Shown: positions 35,791 through 44,347, counted from the first letter of the stretch. The stretch is 64,000 nucleotides of DNA from Oscillospiraceae bacterium (GCA_017506735.1 JAFVMW010000055.1:1-64000), one strand, 5' to 3'. The notes: generated by a model not told the origin, from the letters alone. Numbers and translations: made by a program.

Positions 35791-36590
35791 AGTGCTTCAC
35801 CCTCCTGGTCAAACATTGTCGGCACCTCAAAGTTGCACCACAGCACATCTGTACGAGGGTCTGCGTTCTGGTTGTAGGACTTCCGGGCGATCCGACTCCA
35901 GTGCCGAAGCTCCTGGTCGTATAGGTCAGACGGATATCCACTCAGAATGACTGGCCCTTTATGAGCCATCAGTGCTGCCAGCAGATCCACATGATCCTGC
36001 TCGTTCATCTCGAACCGGTACTGTTTTCCTCCTCTGGTATCCAGCAGATACGGAGGATCAGCATAGATCAGCACGTTCTCGTGGTTGTACTTCCGGATCA
36101 GATCCAGCGCAGGCCGATTCTCAATCTGTACATCTTTCAGCCTGCAAGCCGCTTCGACCAAATCTCCCGGGAGCCGGTTCCAGCCGCCCACACAGTAGGA
36201 CCGTTCCCGTGCCCACACGTCAACCTTGAATCCAGTCTTGGAATAGGTTTTGAAACCATGTCCCATTTTGGAACGGATGGCAAACCGATAGGCCCTGTCG
36301 AAATCATTGTCTCCCCGGTTTTTGTGCGCATCATCGAACACGTCCCGGGCATAGGGCGTCAGACTGATTGCCTCCGCCAGTTTCTCCGGTTGCTCACGAA
36401 GGACACGGAAGAAATTCACGATGTCGCCATCAATATCGTTCACCGTTTCGATGGCGGAAGGCGGTTTATTGAACAGCACCGCGCCGGACCCGAAGAAGGG
36501 CTCCAGATAGGATCGATGGGACGGCATCAAAGCCACGATCTCTCTTGCCATGCCCCACTTTGCGCCGGGGTAGTTCAGTAATGTGTTCAT
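35787..36590 (-). CDS. DNA N6-adenine methyltransferase (Dam/D12 class)
   Basis: 267 residues. The S-adenosylmethionine site reads LEPFFGSGAVLFNK (motif I), with NYPGAKWGMAREI at the start and the catalytic DPPYLLDTRGGKQYRF (motif IV) near 175. It methylates adenines, probably to protect phage DNA from host restriction. No partner nuclease is seen. Start ATG 36590 overlaps the stop of a 15-residue ORF. Confidence 0.9.
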   Translation of the reverse strand: MNTLLNYPGAKWGMAREIVALMPSHRSYLEPFFGSGAVLFNKPPSAIETVNDIDGDIVNFFRVLREQPEKLAEAISLTPYARDVFDDAHKNRGDNDFDRAYRFAIRSKMGHGFKTYSKTGFKVDVWARERSYCVGGWNRLPGDLVEAACRLKDVQIENRPALDLIRKYNHENVLIYADPPYLLDTRGGKQYRFEMNEQDHVDLLAALMAHKGPVILSGYPSDLYDQELRHWSRIARKSYNQNADPRTDVLWCNFEVPTMFDQEGEAL

Positions 36591-36634
36591 TGCACCACCT
36601 GCACCTTGGTATGTAAAAATTCGTTATAGTTCAT
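36587..36634 (-). CDS. Tiny ORF (15 residues) before the adenine methylase, leader or gene remnant
   Basis: MNYNEFLHTKVQVVQ from ATG 36634. It overlaps both neighbours by four bases, and a GGAGAA ribosome site lies in the end of the gene before. The first residues look like the start of larger phage helicase or methylase proteins (MNYxEFLxxK), so it may be the stub of a deleted gene that now serves translational coupling. Confidence 0.4.
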   Translation of the reverse strand: MNYNEFLHTKVQVVQ

Positions 36635-37011
36635 GTTTTCTCCTTCGGCGGCTCCGGCAAAGGCTGCCATGCAATCGGAATTAAATCTCCGTTGTAGCTT
36701 TTATTGCAAAACTTTCCATTTCTGGTATGACCCTCTCGGACGAAACAATTACGGGGGTACGGATTAGGAGAAGTTGTGTCCACCCATGCAACAAGAACCG
36801 GGGGCGAGAAATCCCCCAAACCAGAGATTGCGGACGGACGTTCCTCCGGCAACCGCTCCGTCACCGGAATCCACCTCTGCACCGATTCTGCTTCTTCCAG
36901 TTCCGAAAACGCGGCGCCAAAGTCACTCTCAAAGCCGTCAAGCCCAGACGGCAAGTCGGCTACGAAATCAAATAGTTCTTCAAGTGCTTCCCTCAAATTG
37001 TCCAGCTCCAT
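36631..37011 (-). CDS. DUF551-like phage protein
   Basis: 126 residues. An acidic helix at the start (MELDNLREALEELFDFVADLPSG) and a DUF551-type domain from about 46: RWIPVTERLPEERPS ... PVLVAWVDTT ... LIPIAWQPLPEPPK. Widespread in phages, function unknown. Confidence 0.8.
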   Translation of the reverse strand: MELDNLREALEELFDFVADLPSGLDGFESDFGAAFSELEEAESVQRWIPVTERLPEERPSAISGLGDFSPPVLVAWVDTTSPNPYPRNCFVREGHTRNGKFCNKSYNGDLIPIAWQPLPEPPKEKT

Positions 37012-37029
37012 TTTGTTTTTCCTCCTATC

Positions 37030-37830
37030 CTACACAGCCACAGCCTCATGGAACTGCTCCATGGTTTCGATTTTTGCAATCACATCAAACACCGGGAAAA
37101 ACTGCTGGGGGACTACAGCGTTTCCGTAGCATTGCATTCGCTGCTTGAATCGTTGATACCCCCCCACCCAAGTGGGAACCCCATCATCCATTCCGCAAAC
37201 TGGGGGTTGATGTACTGTCCAATACGCTCCGGGAAGATAATTCCAAGGCTGCTGCACAGAGTTTGTCCGTGCTTGCCGTTGTGCTCCTGCGGTGTCTGTG
37301 CCCGGATCGGCTTGAAATCCTGACTGGCCCGGGGCGATGCCAAGGATACAAACCCGGTACCTTTCATGGTGCGCACCGACAGCGTGAGCCGGTATACAGA
37401 ACGTCCAGACTTCATAACCTTCTTTTTCCAAGTCGGTGCAAACGGACTCATGTATTGTTGATAAGATGCCATTAACATTTTCGCCAACAACATACCTCGG
37501 TCGGAGTTCTCGGACGATTCGCATGAATTCCGGCCAGAGGTGCCGTTCATCATTTTCTGCCAATCGCTTTCCGATAACGCTGTGAGGCTGGCACGGGAAG
37601 CCGCCTGACAGCACTGTAACTGTTTGGAGCCCTGTCTGTTCATAAAAACTCTCCTTAGTGAGTGTGCGCACGTCCCTCCATTTTGGGACATCGGGCCAAT
37701 GCTTTTCCAGTACCGCATGAGGGTAATCCGCCCATTCGCATTGCCCGACGGTACAGAAACCAGCCAACTCGGCAGCTAGATCCAGACCGCCGATGCCGGA
37801 AAATAAGGACAGATGGGTTAAATCGCTCAT
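37030..37830 (-). CDS. DNA (cytosine-5-)-methyltransferase
   Basis: 266 residues from ATG 37830 after GGAGGATATGCT. Motif I is LSLFSGIGGLDLAAELAGF, the catalytic motif IV GGFPCQPHS has Cys about 77, motif VI is GENVNGI, and the end carries RMQCYGNAVVPQQFFPVFDVIAKIE (motif X). It probably guards phage DNA against host restriction. Target recognition cannot be read from the sequence. Over 37145-37215 a second frame also gives a familiar methylase phrase (see findings). Confidence 0.9.
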   Translation of the reverse strand: MSDLTHLSLFSGIGGLDLAAELAGFCTVGQCEWADYPHAVLEKHWPDVPKWRDVRTLTKESFYEQTGLQTVTVLSGGFPCQPHSVIGKRLAENDERHLWPEFMRIVRELRPRYVVGENVNGILSTIHESVCTDLEKEGYEVWTFCIPAHAVGAHHERYRVCILGIAPGQSGFQADPGTDTAGAQRQARTNSVQQPWNYLPGAYWTVHQPPVCGMDDGVPTWVGGYQRFKQRMQCYGNAVVPQQFFPVFDVIAKIETMEQFHEAVAV

Positions 37831-37880
37831 AGCATATCCTCCATAGACAGCTGCCGGATGCGCATTTCGTCGTAGGTCAT
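37827..37880 (-). CDS. Tiny ORF (17 residues) before the cytosine methylase
   Basis: MTYDEMRIRQLSMEDML from ATG 37880, preceded by a full AGGAGG eight bases upstream. It overlaps the stop of the gene before and the start of the methylase by four bases each. The strong ribosome site and the neat overlaps argue it is translated, at least as a coupling leader. Confidence 0.5.
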   Translation of the reverse strand: MTYDEMRIRQLSMEDML

Positions 37881-38215
37881 TTCTGCTTCCTCCTGGCACC
37901 GCCATAGACTGCTTCATAGAACGTATCCGCAGTCTCCACGCAGGGATTTGCGCAGTATGCCGCGCCTGCAATCTCAATGGCCTTCCACAGCTTGTTCGTG
38001 GAGTCCAGCAGCTTCTCGTTCAGCTCTCCGATCTTGTATGTCTTAATGATCTCCGCCTTTTCCCGTGTACCCTGTTCCCGGGGCATACCCACCCGGGCGG
38101 CGAAGCTGTACAAGTTGCGGAATGCCTGAAATAAATTGATCTGGGACATATTCTCCAAATTATCCGGCATTGGTTTGCCTGCTATTGCCAGATCTTCAAT
38201 TTCATCAATCGTCAT
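37877..38215 (-). CDS. Phage protein of unknown function
   Basis: 112 residues from ATG 38215 (MTIDEIEDLAIAGKPMPDNLENMSQINLFQAFRNLYSFAARVGMPREQGTREKAEIIKTY). Helical. It resembles small proteins found beside RusA in Firmicutes phages. It overlaps the rusA-like gene by 11 bases. Confidence 0.7.
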   Translation of the reverse strand: MTIDEIEDLAIAGKPMPDNLENMSQINLFQAFRNLYSFAARVGMPREQGTREKAEIIKTYKIGELNEKLLDSTNKLWKAIEIAGAAYCANPCVETADTFYEAVYGGARRKQK

Positions 38216-38618
38216 CCTGTACCTCCAGTTCTGCCACGGAGATGAAGATCCCCGGCACCGCTGACCAGAATTTCTCGATGATCTCGGAGCAGACCTGCGC
38301 ATCGTCCTTCCAGAAGCCCACAGCCGTCATGCAGTCCTTCAGCAGCTTCTGGAGGTTGTCGGTGTCGGGTTTTGTGATCTTCCATTCTCCATCACCGTGT
38401 TTACTCTTGACCGGGAAGCACCACTTGACCATCAGGCGGACAGGGCCCCGGAGCTTTCGGGTGGGCTTGTGCTGTCCGAGGCAGGCCATGAACTTCGACC
38501 GGGTGGCTGCCAGCCGTGCCGGTTCGTAGTGAACGGGCTTGCCATTCACCACACGAACCTTCTTCATCTGGTGCGTTACCGTCGGCGGAATCATCGGGAG
38601 AAAAAACTGTTTTTCCAT
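38205..38618 (-). CDS. RusA-type Holliday junction resolvase
   Basis: 137 residues from ATG 38618. The RusA signature is KPDTDNLQKLLKDCMTAVGFWKDDAQV, with conserved Asp residues that bind magnesium. It cuts four-way DNA junctions during phage recombination and packaging. The frame is open further upstream but lacks a ribosome site there. Large inverted repeats and iterons lie just upstream. Confidence 0.88.
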   Translation of the reverse strand: MEKQFFLPMIPPTVTHQMKKVRVVNGKPVHYEPARLAATRSKFMACLGQHKPTRKLRGPVRLMVKWCFPVKSKHGDGEWKITKPDTDNLQKLLKDCMTAVGFWKDDAQVCSEIIEKFWSAVPGIFISVAELEVQDDD

Positions 38619-38675
38619 TTTCTCGAAACTCCCAACTTTTTTGAATATTTTGAAAATTGCGTTTGTCATCGTTAT

Positions 38676-38727
38676 GCTCGGTAGGGGAAACCAGCAGCCC
38701 TATGGCTGGTTTCCTACCGTCCGAGCG
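38676..38727. repeat. Long inverted repeat beside the resolvase gene
   Basis: Arms GGAAACCAGC and GCTGGTTTCC pair perfectly around a 9-base loop, and the pairing continues outward (CGGTAGG with CCTACCG, GCTCGG with CCGAGC) with small bulges. A second hairpin TTACCCCC/GGGGGTAA lies at 38764-38783. No coding sequence is seen between 38619 and 38906. Confidence 0.8.
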
Positions 38728-38805
38728 TGACGATCGGTTTGAACGGAGTGAAAAAACTTTAGGTTACCCCCTTTAGGGGGTAAGGTATTTTCTTCCGTGG
38801 AAGAA

Positions 38806-38910
38806 ACCATGTTTTCATGGATTTTTCATTCATTGAATGAACCATAATTCAATGGTTGTTTCATTTTCGGAAAGAACCATAAAACCATGGATTTTTCATT
38901 TTCAATTCAC
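38806..38910. repeat. Three 35-bp iteron-like direct repeats
   Basis: Units begin at 38806, 38841 and 38876. Each reads ACCAT, six variable bases, ATGG, W-T-K, then TTTCATT, so each also holds a dyad (ACCAT/ATGGT). The last unit overlaps the stop codon of the primase-helicase gene. Exact 35-bp periodicity suggests a binding array for an initiator or a replication origin. Confidence 0.75.
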
Positions 38911-41123
38911 AGTGATTTCACCACAGTGCCGTTATTCTTATCGATGCAAAAACCGAACTTTTTGACCCAATTTCTGATGGTGCGTTCGGTCACCTCAGAG
39001 CCTGCGTCAGAGAACCATTCCACCAGATCCTGGAGTTTCGGCGGCTCTCCCATGTTGCAGTTCGCCACCGCATCCTCGAACTCTTGCTTCTTGTCGGCAG
39101 CCTTCTCCTTGGCCTTTTTCTTAGCCTTGCCGGAAGCCTTCTGCCAGGGCGGTGCCTCGCCGTCGGCTTCCAGATCCTTCAGCACGCCCAGTTCATCCAT
39201 CCGGTGCCGGGGGTAGTCGAACCACAGATACTTCGGAGCAAACTTCGGGAACTCTCTGAGGGTGCCTTCCACACGCCAGGCTGTCCGGCTCTGGACGGCC
39301 TTCTCTGCTTCTGCAATGTCCCGGTAGAGTCTGTCATTGACCTCCCTGCAAAGCCGGTTCCGGCAGTAGTCCAGCAGCTTCTGGGCAACACAGGCATCAT
39401 CCTGGGACACATCACTCTCCCAGTTCATTGCGTTGCTGTCCAGATAGGCCCGGCACAGCCGCACCGTCTCCTGATCTGTTTCCGCCTTCCGGATGGCATC
39501 CGTGACTTCCAGCTCGATCAGGTCAAGCAATGCGTCGGGGTCACGGGCAAAGACACCGGAGCCGGATGCCCGGTCCATAGACCGCTTCTGGCCCTGTGAG
39601 CCTTTGGAGTGATGGTGACAGTAGATCACCGCACAGCCCAATTTTGTACAGACCAGGTCGAACTGATTGCAGAACTGCGCCATCTGGTCTGCACTGTTCT
39701 CATCGCCGGTGATGATTTTGTAGATCGGGTCGATAATAATCGCTGCATAGTTCTTTTTGGACGCCCTGCGAATCAATTTCGGTGCCAGCTTGTCCATAGG
39801 AACAGACTTGCCTCGAAGATTCCAAATACTTACCGATTGTGTCATCGGAGCATTCATCGCTTTTCTGATCAGAGCAAAACGATCTTTACACGATTCCTTA
39901 TCCAGCTCAAGATTCACATACATCACTTTACCCTTCGCGCACTGGAAACCAAGCCACGAGATCCCCTCAGAAATAGCAATCGCCAGTTCGATCAGTGCAA
40001 AGGATTTGCCAGCCTTGGACGGACCAGCTACTAACATTTTGTGGCCTTTCCGAAGTACACCTTCGATAAGCTGAGGCGGTGGATTTCCTCCAACGCCCAT
40101 TTCTTCTTCATCCAAGTCTCCCAGATCATCAGTTTCAGACTCGATCCACTCCTGCCATTCCCGGAAGCCGGCCTTGCCGATGTTGGTAGCCATCAGAAAC
40201 TGCTTGTGGCCGTTCCGGGTGACACCGGGCATCCGGCTCAGCCGGGAGGGGTTCTTGTTCTGGATATCCACCTGCATTCCGTTTTTCTGCAAAACGCCGT
40301 ACAGGTAATCCACACGCTTGCGGTATTCGTCATAGCTGCCGGCTTCGATCTTGACTATGGCATGGATACTCTTGCCGCCGGAGTACACAAGGCAGGCCAC
40401 TGGCAGCTCCAGCTCACGGATCATGGCGTGCTGCTTCTCCAGTTCCATGGAATCAGATTCCACCAGCGCGTACCGATATTCTGTCACATTCTCATTTTTG
40501 ACGCCCTTGCCGTCCAGAGGGTTGAATCGGATCCAGGCACCAACTGCCGGGTTATAGTCGCCAAATACCTCTTGAATGCTTTTGTACCGGTGGAGCGATT
40601 CGATCAGTTCTCCGGCGGTGCGGTCGCAATGGCCTTTGCTGGGCAGATACCGTCCGTCCCGTTCCCAGCTCTCGGTGACATAGCCCACATTTTCAGAGGC
40701 ATCGAACAGGGTTTCCAGATACTTCGTCAGATCTGCCACCGGGTTCCATTCCTCCGGCTCGTGTACATCCCGGCCTTCCAGCCATCCCTTATCCACCAGA
40801 ACGCCGTCCCGACTGCCGATGATGGAATCCCAGTCCAGTTCATAGCCGGGACCATCTGAGCCACCGGGCCGCCATCCACGATCCTTTGCCATCTGTACGA
40901 TGGTGCCGCCGGTGACAGGGATGGAAGTCCCCTGGAAGGTGTTCCACTTCTTTTCGCACTCCCCTGTCCGGTACCGGGAATCATTCCGGCTCCATTCATC
41001 CCAGTCAGAGGCGGAATATCCCGCCTCTTTCAGGGCCATGCCAACACTGACCCACTCCTGATAGCTCAGTTCGCCTGGATGTATGTACGCAAGCAGAGGG
41101 AGCAGATCCATGTCTCTCGCCAT
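38907..41123 (-). CDS. Primase-helicase (PriCT-2, AAA/RepA-like ATPase)
   Basis: 738 residues in several parts. N-terminal PriCT_2-like segment (LAYIHPGELSYQEWVSVGMALKEAGYSASDWDEWSRNDSRY). A primase-like core follows with DSMELEKQHAMIRELELPVACLVYSGGKSIHAIVKI and NPSRLSRMPGVTRNGHKQFLM. Then a RepA/AAA_25 ATPase with Walker A VAGPSKAGKSF (about 372) and Walker B AAIIIDPIYKI. A basic linker leads to a C-terminal helix-turn-helix (LQDLVEWFSDAGSEVTERTIRNWVKKFGF). It probably starts phage replication, with the iterons next to its 3' end. Confidence 0.88.
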   Translation of the reverse strand: MARDMDLLPLLAYIHPGELSYQEWVSVGMALKEAGYSASDWDEWSRNDSRYRTGECEKKWNTFQGTSIPVTGGTIVQMAKDRGWRPGGSDGPGYELDWDSIIGSRDGVLVDKGWLEGRDVHEPEEWNPVADLTKYLETLFDASENVGYVTESWERDGRYLPSKGHCDRTAGELIESLHRYKSIQEVFGDYNPAVGAWIRFNPLDGKGVKNENVTEYRYALVESDSMELEKQHAMIRELELPVACLVYSGGKSIHAIVKIEAGSYDEYRKRVDYLYGVLQKNGMQVDIQNKNPSRLSRMPGVTRNGHKQFLMATNIGKAGFREWQEWIESETDDLGDLDEEEMGVGGNPPPQLIEGVLRKGHKMLVAGPSKAGKSFALIELAIAISEGISWLGFQCAKGKVMYVNLELDKESCKDRFALIRKAMNAPMTQSVSIWNLRGKSVPMDKLAPKLIRRASKKNYAAIIIDPIYKIITGDENSADQMAQFCNQFDLVCTKLGCAVIYCHHHSKGSQGQKRSMDRASGSGVFARDPDALLDLIELEVTDAIRKAETDQETVRLCRAYLDSNAMNWESDVSQDDACVAQKLLDYCRNRLCREVNDRLYRDIAEAEKAVQSRTAWRVEGTLREFPKFAPKYLWFDYPRHRMDELGVLKDLEADGEAPPWQKASGKAKKKAKEKAADKKQEFEDAVANCNMGEPPKLQDLVEWFSDAGSEVTERTIRNWVKKFGFCIDKNNGTVVKSL

Positions 41124-41129
41124 GTGCGT

Positions 41130-42716
41130 TTATGCCTCCTTCGGGTTAAAATACAGAGGATCGATGCCTCTGGGAATACGCCAGCTGTTGGCTGCGATCC
41201 GGTCAATGAGCTTCTTCGCCTGATCAAACTGCCAGGTACCGACGTGCTGAAAGCCTCTGCTTTCCAGAAAGCGGATCTGCTTCGGAGTCGTCAGACCGGC
41301 ATGACGGCGCTTTTCCAGCTTGTCCAGCAGCAGGGCCGCCTTGCCTGCGTTGTCGATCTCGTCCGGGAAAATACCCAGCTTCTCAAGGGCAGAACGCTGC
41401 TTGTCCGATGCAGGCCCCATCTCCCAGCCGAAGGAGGGCACATAGCCGGAAAGGTCTTCCGCCTGGATGCTCATTTCAAACTGCAAAGGGTCCACCAGCT
41501 TCCGCTTCCGGGATTTCATCTCTGCCAGTTTCTTCGCCAGTGCTTCCTCGCGCTGGGCCACCACATCCTCGGATGCCTTCTGCTCCGCTTCCTCAATGTC
41601 CACCGGGCAGCCTGCGGCTTCAATGTTCTCGGTCATCTTCTTCGCCACTTCCGGAGACTCACAGATCAGACTTGCCGGGTGGCACAGCTCATGACGCTCG
41701 GTGTGCCACAGGAAATCCAGAAGTAACAGGTGATCCTTGCCCTCCGCCAGACGGGTGCCTCTGCCCACCATCTGGCAATACAGGCTGCGTACCTTCGTGG
41801 GCCGGAGCACTACCACACAGTCCACGCTGGGACAGTCCCAGCCTTCCGTCAGAAGCATGGAGTTGCACAGGACGTTGTATTTACCGGCATCGAAGTCCGC
41901 CAGAACCTCTGCCCGGTCCTCAGAACCGCCATTGACTTCCGCTGCCCGGAACCCCTTTGCATTGAGAATGTCCCGGAATTTCTGAGAGGTGGCCACAAGA
42001 GGGAGGAATACCACCGTCTTCCGGTCTGCGCAGTGAATGAGCATTTCGTCGGCAATGGATTCCAGATAAGGGTCCAGAGCGTTGCCCAGATCTCCGGCCT
42101 TGAAGTCTCCGGACTGGATGCCCACCGCCGACAGATCCAATTTCAGAGGGATGGTCAGTGCCTTGATGGGAGACAGGTACCCCTCACGGATCGCCCGGGG
42201 CAGGCTGTATTCATAGGCCAGACTCTCAAAATATTGGCCCAGATTCCGCATATCGCCCCGGTCGGGGGTAGCGGTCACGCCCAGCACCTTTGCCCCGTCG
42301 AAATGGTTCAGGACGCGCTGATAGCTGTCAGACAGACAGTGATGAGCTTCATCCACGATGATGGCATCGAAGTAGTCAGGGTCAAACTGCGCCAGACGCT
42401 TCTCCCGCATCAGGGTCTGGACAGAGCCAACCACTACACGAAACCAGCTGCCCAGACAGCTGCTGTCCGCCTTCTCCACCGCACTGCGCAGGCCGGTGGA
42501 CTTGTAGAGCTTGTCCGCCGCCTGATCCAGCAGTTCTCCACGGTGGGCCATGATCAGGACACGGCTGCCCTTACCTACAAGCCGCTCTGTCAGTTTGCAG
42601 AATACGATGGTCTTGCCGCAGCCGGTGGGCAGGACCAGCAGAGTCCGGTTGGTACCGGACTCCCACTGCTCCTCGATGGCACTGATGGCTTCAGACTGAT
42701 AAGGCCGCAGCTCCAT
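41130..42716 (-). CDS. DEAD/DEAH-box helicase (SSL2-like)
   Basis: 528 residues, superfamily 2. Motif Q/I LRPYQSEAI and LPTGCGKT, motif II DEAHH, motif III GVTATPDRGD, and motif VI QMVGRGTR are all present. The C-terminal part has charged coiled coils and a small repeat-like end (TPKQIRFLESRGFQHVGTWQFDQA). DNA unwinding in phage replication or recombination is likely. Confidence 0.92.
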   Translation of the reverse strand: MELRPYQSEAISAIEEQWESGTNRTLLVLPTGCGKTIVFCKLTERLVGKGSRVLIMAHRGELLDQAADKLYKSTGLRSAVEKADSSCLGSWFRVVVGSVQTLMREKRLAQFDPDYFDAIIVDEAHHCLSDSYQRVLNHFDGAKVLGVTATPDRGDMRNLGQYFESLAYEYSLPRAIREGYLSPIKALTIPLKLDLSAVGIQSGDFKAGDLGNALDPYLESIADEMLIHCADRKTVVFLPLVATSQKFRDILNAKGFRAAEVNGGSEDRAEVLADFDAGKYNVLCNSMLLTEGWDCPSVDCVVVLRPTKVRSLYCQMVGRGTRLAEGKDHLLLLDFLWHTERHELCHPASLICESPEVAKKMTENIEAAGCPVDIEEAEQKASEDVVAQREEALAKKLAEMKSRKRKLVDPLQFEMSIQAEDLSGYVPSFGWEMGPASDKQRSALEKLGIFPDEIDNAGKAALLLDKLEKRRHAGLTTPKQIRFLESRGFQHVGTWQFDQAKKLIDRIAANSWRIPRGIDPLYFNPKEA

Positions 42717-43303
42717 CAGAATTTACCGGGGGTGTAGCCACCCTGCTGCGCAGGCTGCTGGTAGCTCTGCTGGGGAGGCTGCTGATAGGACTGCTGCTGA
42801 TACTGGGGCTGCTGGTAGCTCTGCTGCTGGGGCAGGTTATCCGTCCGGTAGGGCAGCGCACTCCCCTGCTCCGGTGCGTAGAATTCCTCGATGTCGTTGG
42901 TCCACAGGTCCTTGCCGTTATCCTTGTTCTTGAAAGAACGCTTGGAGACCTTACAGCGACCTCGGGCACCGATGACAGCATTCCAGTTCATGCTGACCTT
43001 CTGACCCTTCTGCCGCTGACCGATGGCAGTGAAGAACTGGCACAGTTTCCACTCCGTCTTGGAGTGCAGGAACAGGTTGTGCTTGACGATGCACTCACCG
43101 CTTGCGCCGGGGATCTCCAGCTTGATGCTCAGCTTTGCCTGATTGCAGGGGGGCATCTTGGCAGAGCCGCCGAAGCGTGCCCGTTCGAAGCCGGTGATCA
43201 CGAAATCATAGTCGCCGGGCTCTGCCACGACAAAGCCACCGTCTTCGTTCTCGATCTCAGCATCCCAGCCGAGTTCGTATCCATCATTCATGTAGTCGCT
43301 CAT
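42716..43303 (-). CDS. DUF669 family protein, probable single-strand DNA-binding role
   Basis: 195 residues. The body (GYELGWDAEIENEDGGFVVAEPGDYDFVITGFERARFGGSAKMPPCNQAKLSIKLEI) is DUF669, often between a Sak4-like ATPase and a helicase in phages. The C-terminal 45 residues are a Gln/Tyr/Pro repeat (QQQSYQQPQYQQ type), like the tails of SSB proteins. One-base overlap with the helicase gene. Confidence 0.85.
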   Translation of the reverse strand: MSDYMNDGYELGWDAEIENEDGGFVVAEPGDYDFVITGFERARFGGSAKMPPCNQAKLSIKLEIPGASGECIVKHNLFLHSKTEWKLCQFFTAIGQRQKGQKVSMNWNAVIGARGRCKVSKRSFKNKDNGKDLWTNDIEEFYAPEQGSALPYRTDNLPQQQSYQQPQYQQQSYQQPPQQSYQQPAQQGGYTPGKF

Positions 43304-43306
43304 GTG

Positions 43307-44347
43307 TTACGCTCCTTTAATCATGTTGTAGACCTGCTGCCATGCGCCAACCAGAACGCCGTCGATGAACTGCGGGTCATAATTACGGATGGGTGTATGT
43401 TCGGGATAGTAGCCCTTCTGGGCAACCACCCGGCAGATGTCTGCCTCGGATACCTGATACTGGGTCATCAGCTGACGCAGGGCAGGCGGAATACTGGGAT
43501 CGATCTGCGGCGCGTCCGGTTCAGAAGGGCAGGTCTTCTGGGTCGATGCATTCGAGGACTTCCCAGCCGTTGTCTGTGTAGGGTTTTCCGTCTGCGCAGG
43601 CTCAGGCTGCACAGCGGGAACATCGTCCCACAGGAAGCAATGTGCCACAGTGGAAAAGTCGAAGGGCAGCTTCTCCGGCAGAGAAAACCGGTTCTTTGCA
43701 TCCCAGCAGGGGTGATGGGCGGTGTACATGACACGCTTGCCGCCCTGGGCCTTGTTCTTCTTGTCCTCGGACTTGACCACGATGGTCTCGTAGTTGGCGA
43801 ACAGAACCATGTCCGCCCATTCCTTTACCATTCCGGCAACGTTGGTCTTCTGAGAGTTGATCAGCTTCAGCTCCCACCGATCATAGGCGCCCATTTCGTC
43901 GGGCTGTTCCACCTTCCGCATGGCAGCGTGAGCGGTGATGATGACGTTGATGCCCAAATCGATGAGCTGATCCAGCAGATTCAGCAGTCTGCCCATGTCC
44001 TCATAGACGTAGCTGTAGCCCTTGCCATAGGCAAAGTCCTCGATGCCGCTTTTCTGATGCCGGGCACAGACCGCATCCACTGCCCTGCGCTGTGCCCAGT
44101 CCGCCGTATCCAGTACGAAGGTCTTGCACAGGTGGGGATTCCGCAGCACATAGTTCACCTGCTCGCAGATCATGGCGAAGCTGTTGGGAGCCGGGAACCG
44201 GCGGACATTCATCCGGGTTGTGCTGCCCTCCGTATCGCAGAACAGCGGCTCCGGGGCCAGAGAGGCGAAGGTGGTCTTACCAATGCCCTCGGGACCATAG
44301 ACCACAACCTTCACCGCCTTCGGCATTACACCGGTGATGATTTCCAT
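43307..44347 (-). CDS. AAA ATPase, Sak4/AAA_24-like recombination protein
   Basis: 346 residues from ATG 44347. Walker A VYGPEGIGKTTF (about 18-27), Walker B FVLDTADWAQR, and sensor-like VIITAHAAM are typical of AAA_24/Sak4-type phage ATPases that load strand-annealing or RecA-like activity. After about 240 a Pro/Gln/Ser linker leads to a short C-terminal helical part. Its start overlaps the stop of the SbcC-like gene by one base. Confidence 0.85.
   Translation of the reverse strand: MEIITGVMPKAVKVVVYGPEGIGKTTFASLAPEPLFCDTEGSTTRMNVRRFPAPNSFAMICEQVNYVLRNPHLCKTFVLDTADWAQRRAVDAVCARHQKSGIEDFAYGKGYSYVYEDMGRLLNLLDQLIDLGINVIITAHAAMRKVEQPDEMGAYDRWELKLINSQKTNVAGMVKEWADMVLFANYETIVVKSEDKKNKAQGGKRVMYTAHHPCWDAKNRFSLPEKLPFDFSTVAHCFLWDDVPAVQPEPAQTENPTQTTAGKSSNASTQKTCPSEPDAPQIDPSIPPALRQLMTQYQVSEADICRVVAQKGYYPEHTPIRNYDPQFIDGVLVGAWQQVYNMIKGA

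Noticed and set aside
37113..37718. A 201-codon frame inside the cytosine methylase gene
   Set aside because: Only one short phrase is methylase-like. The gene frame alone carries motifs I, IV, VI and X and the ribosome site. Kept only as a note on family history.
38619..38906. CRISPR array
   Set aside because: Only three adjoining 35-bp units with short conserved cores and no unique spacers; no cas genes in the window.
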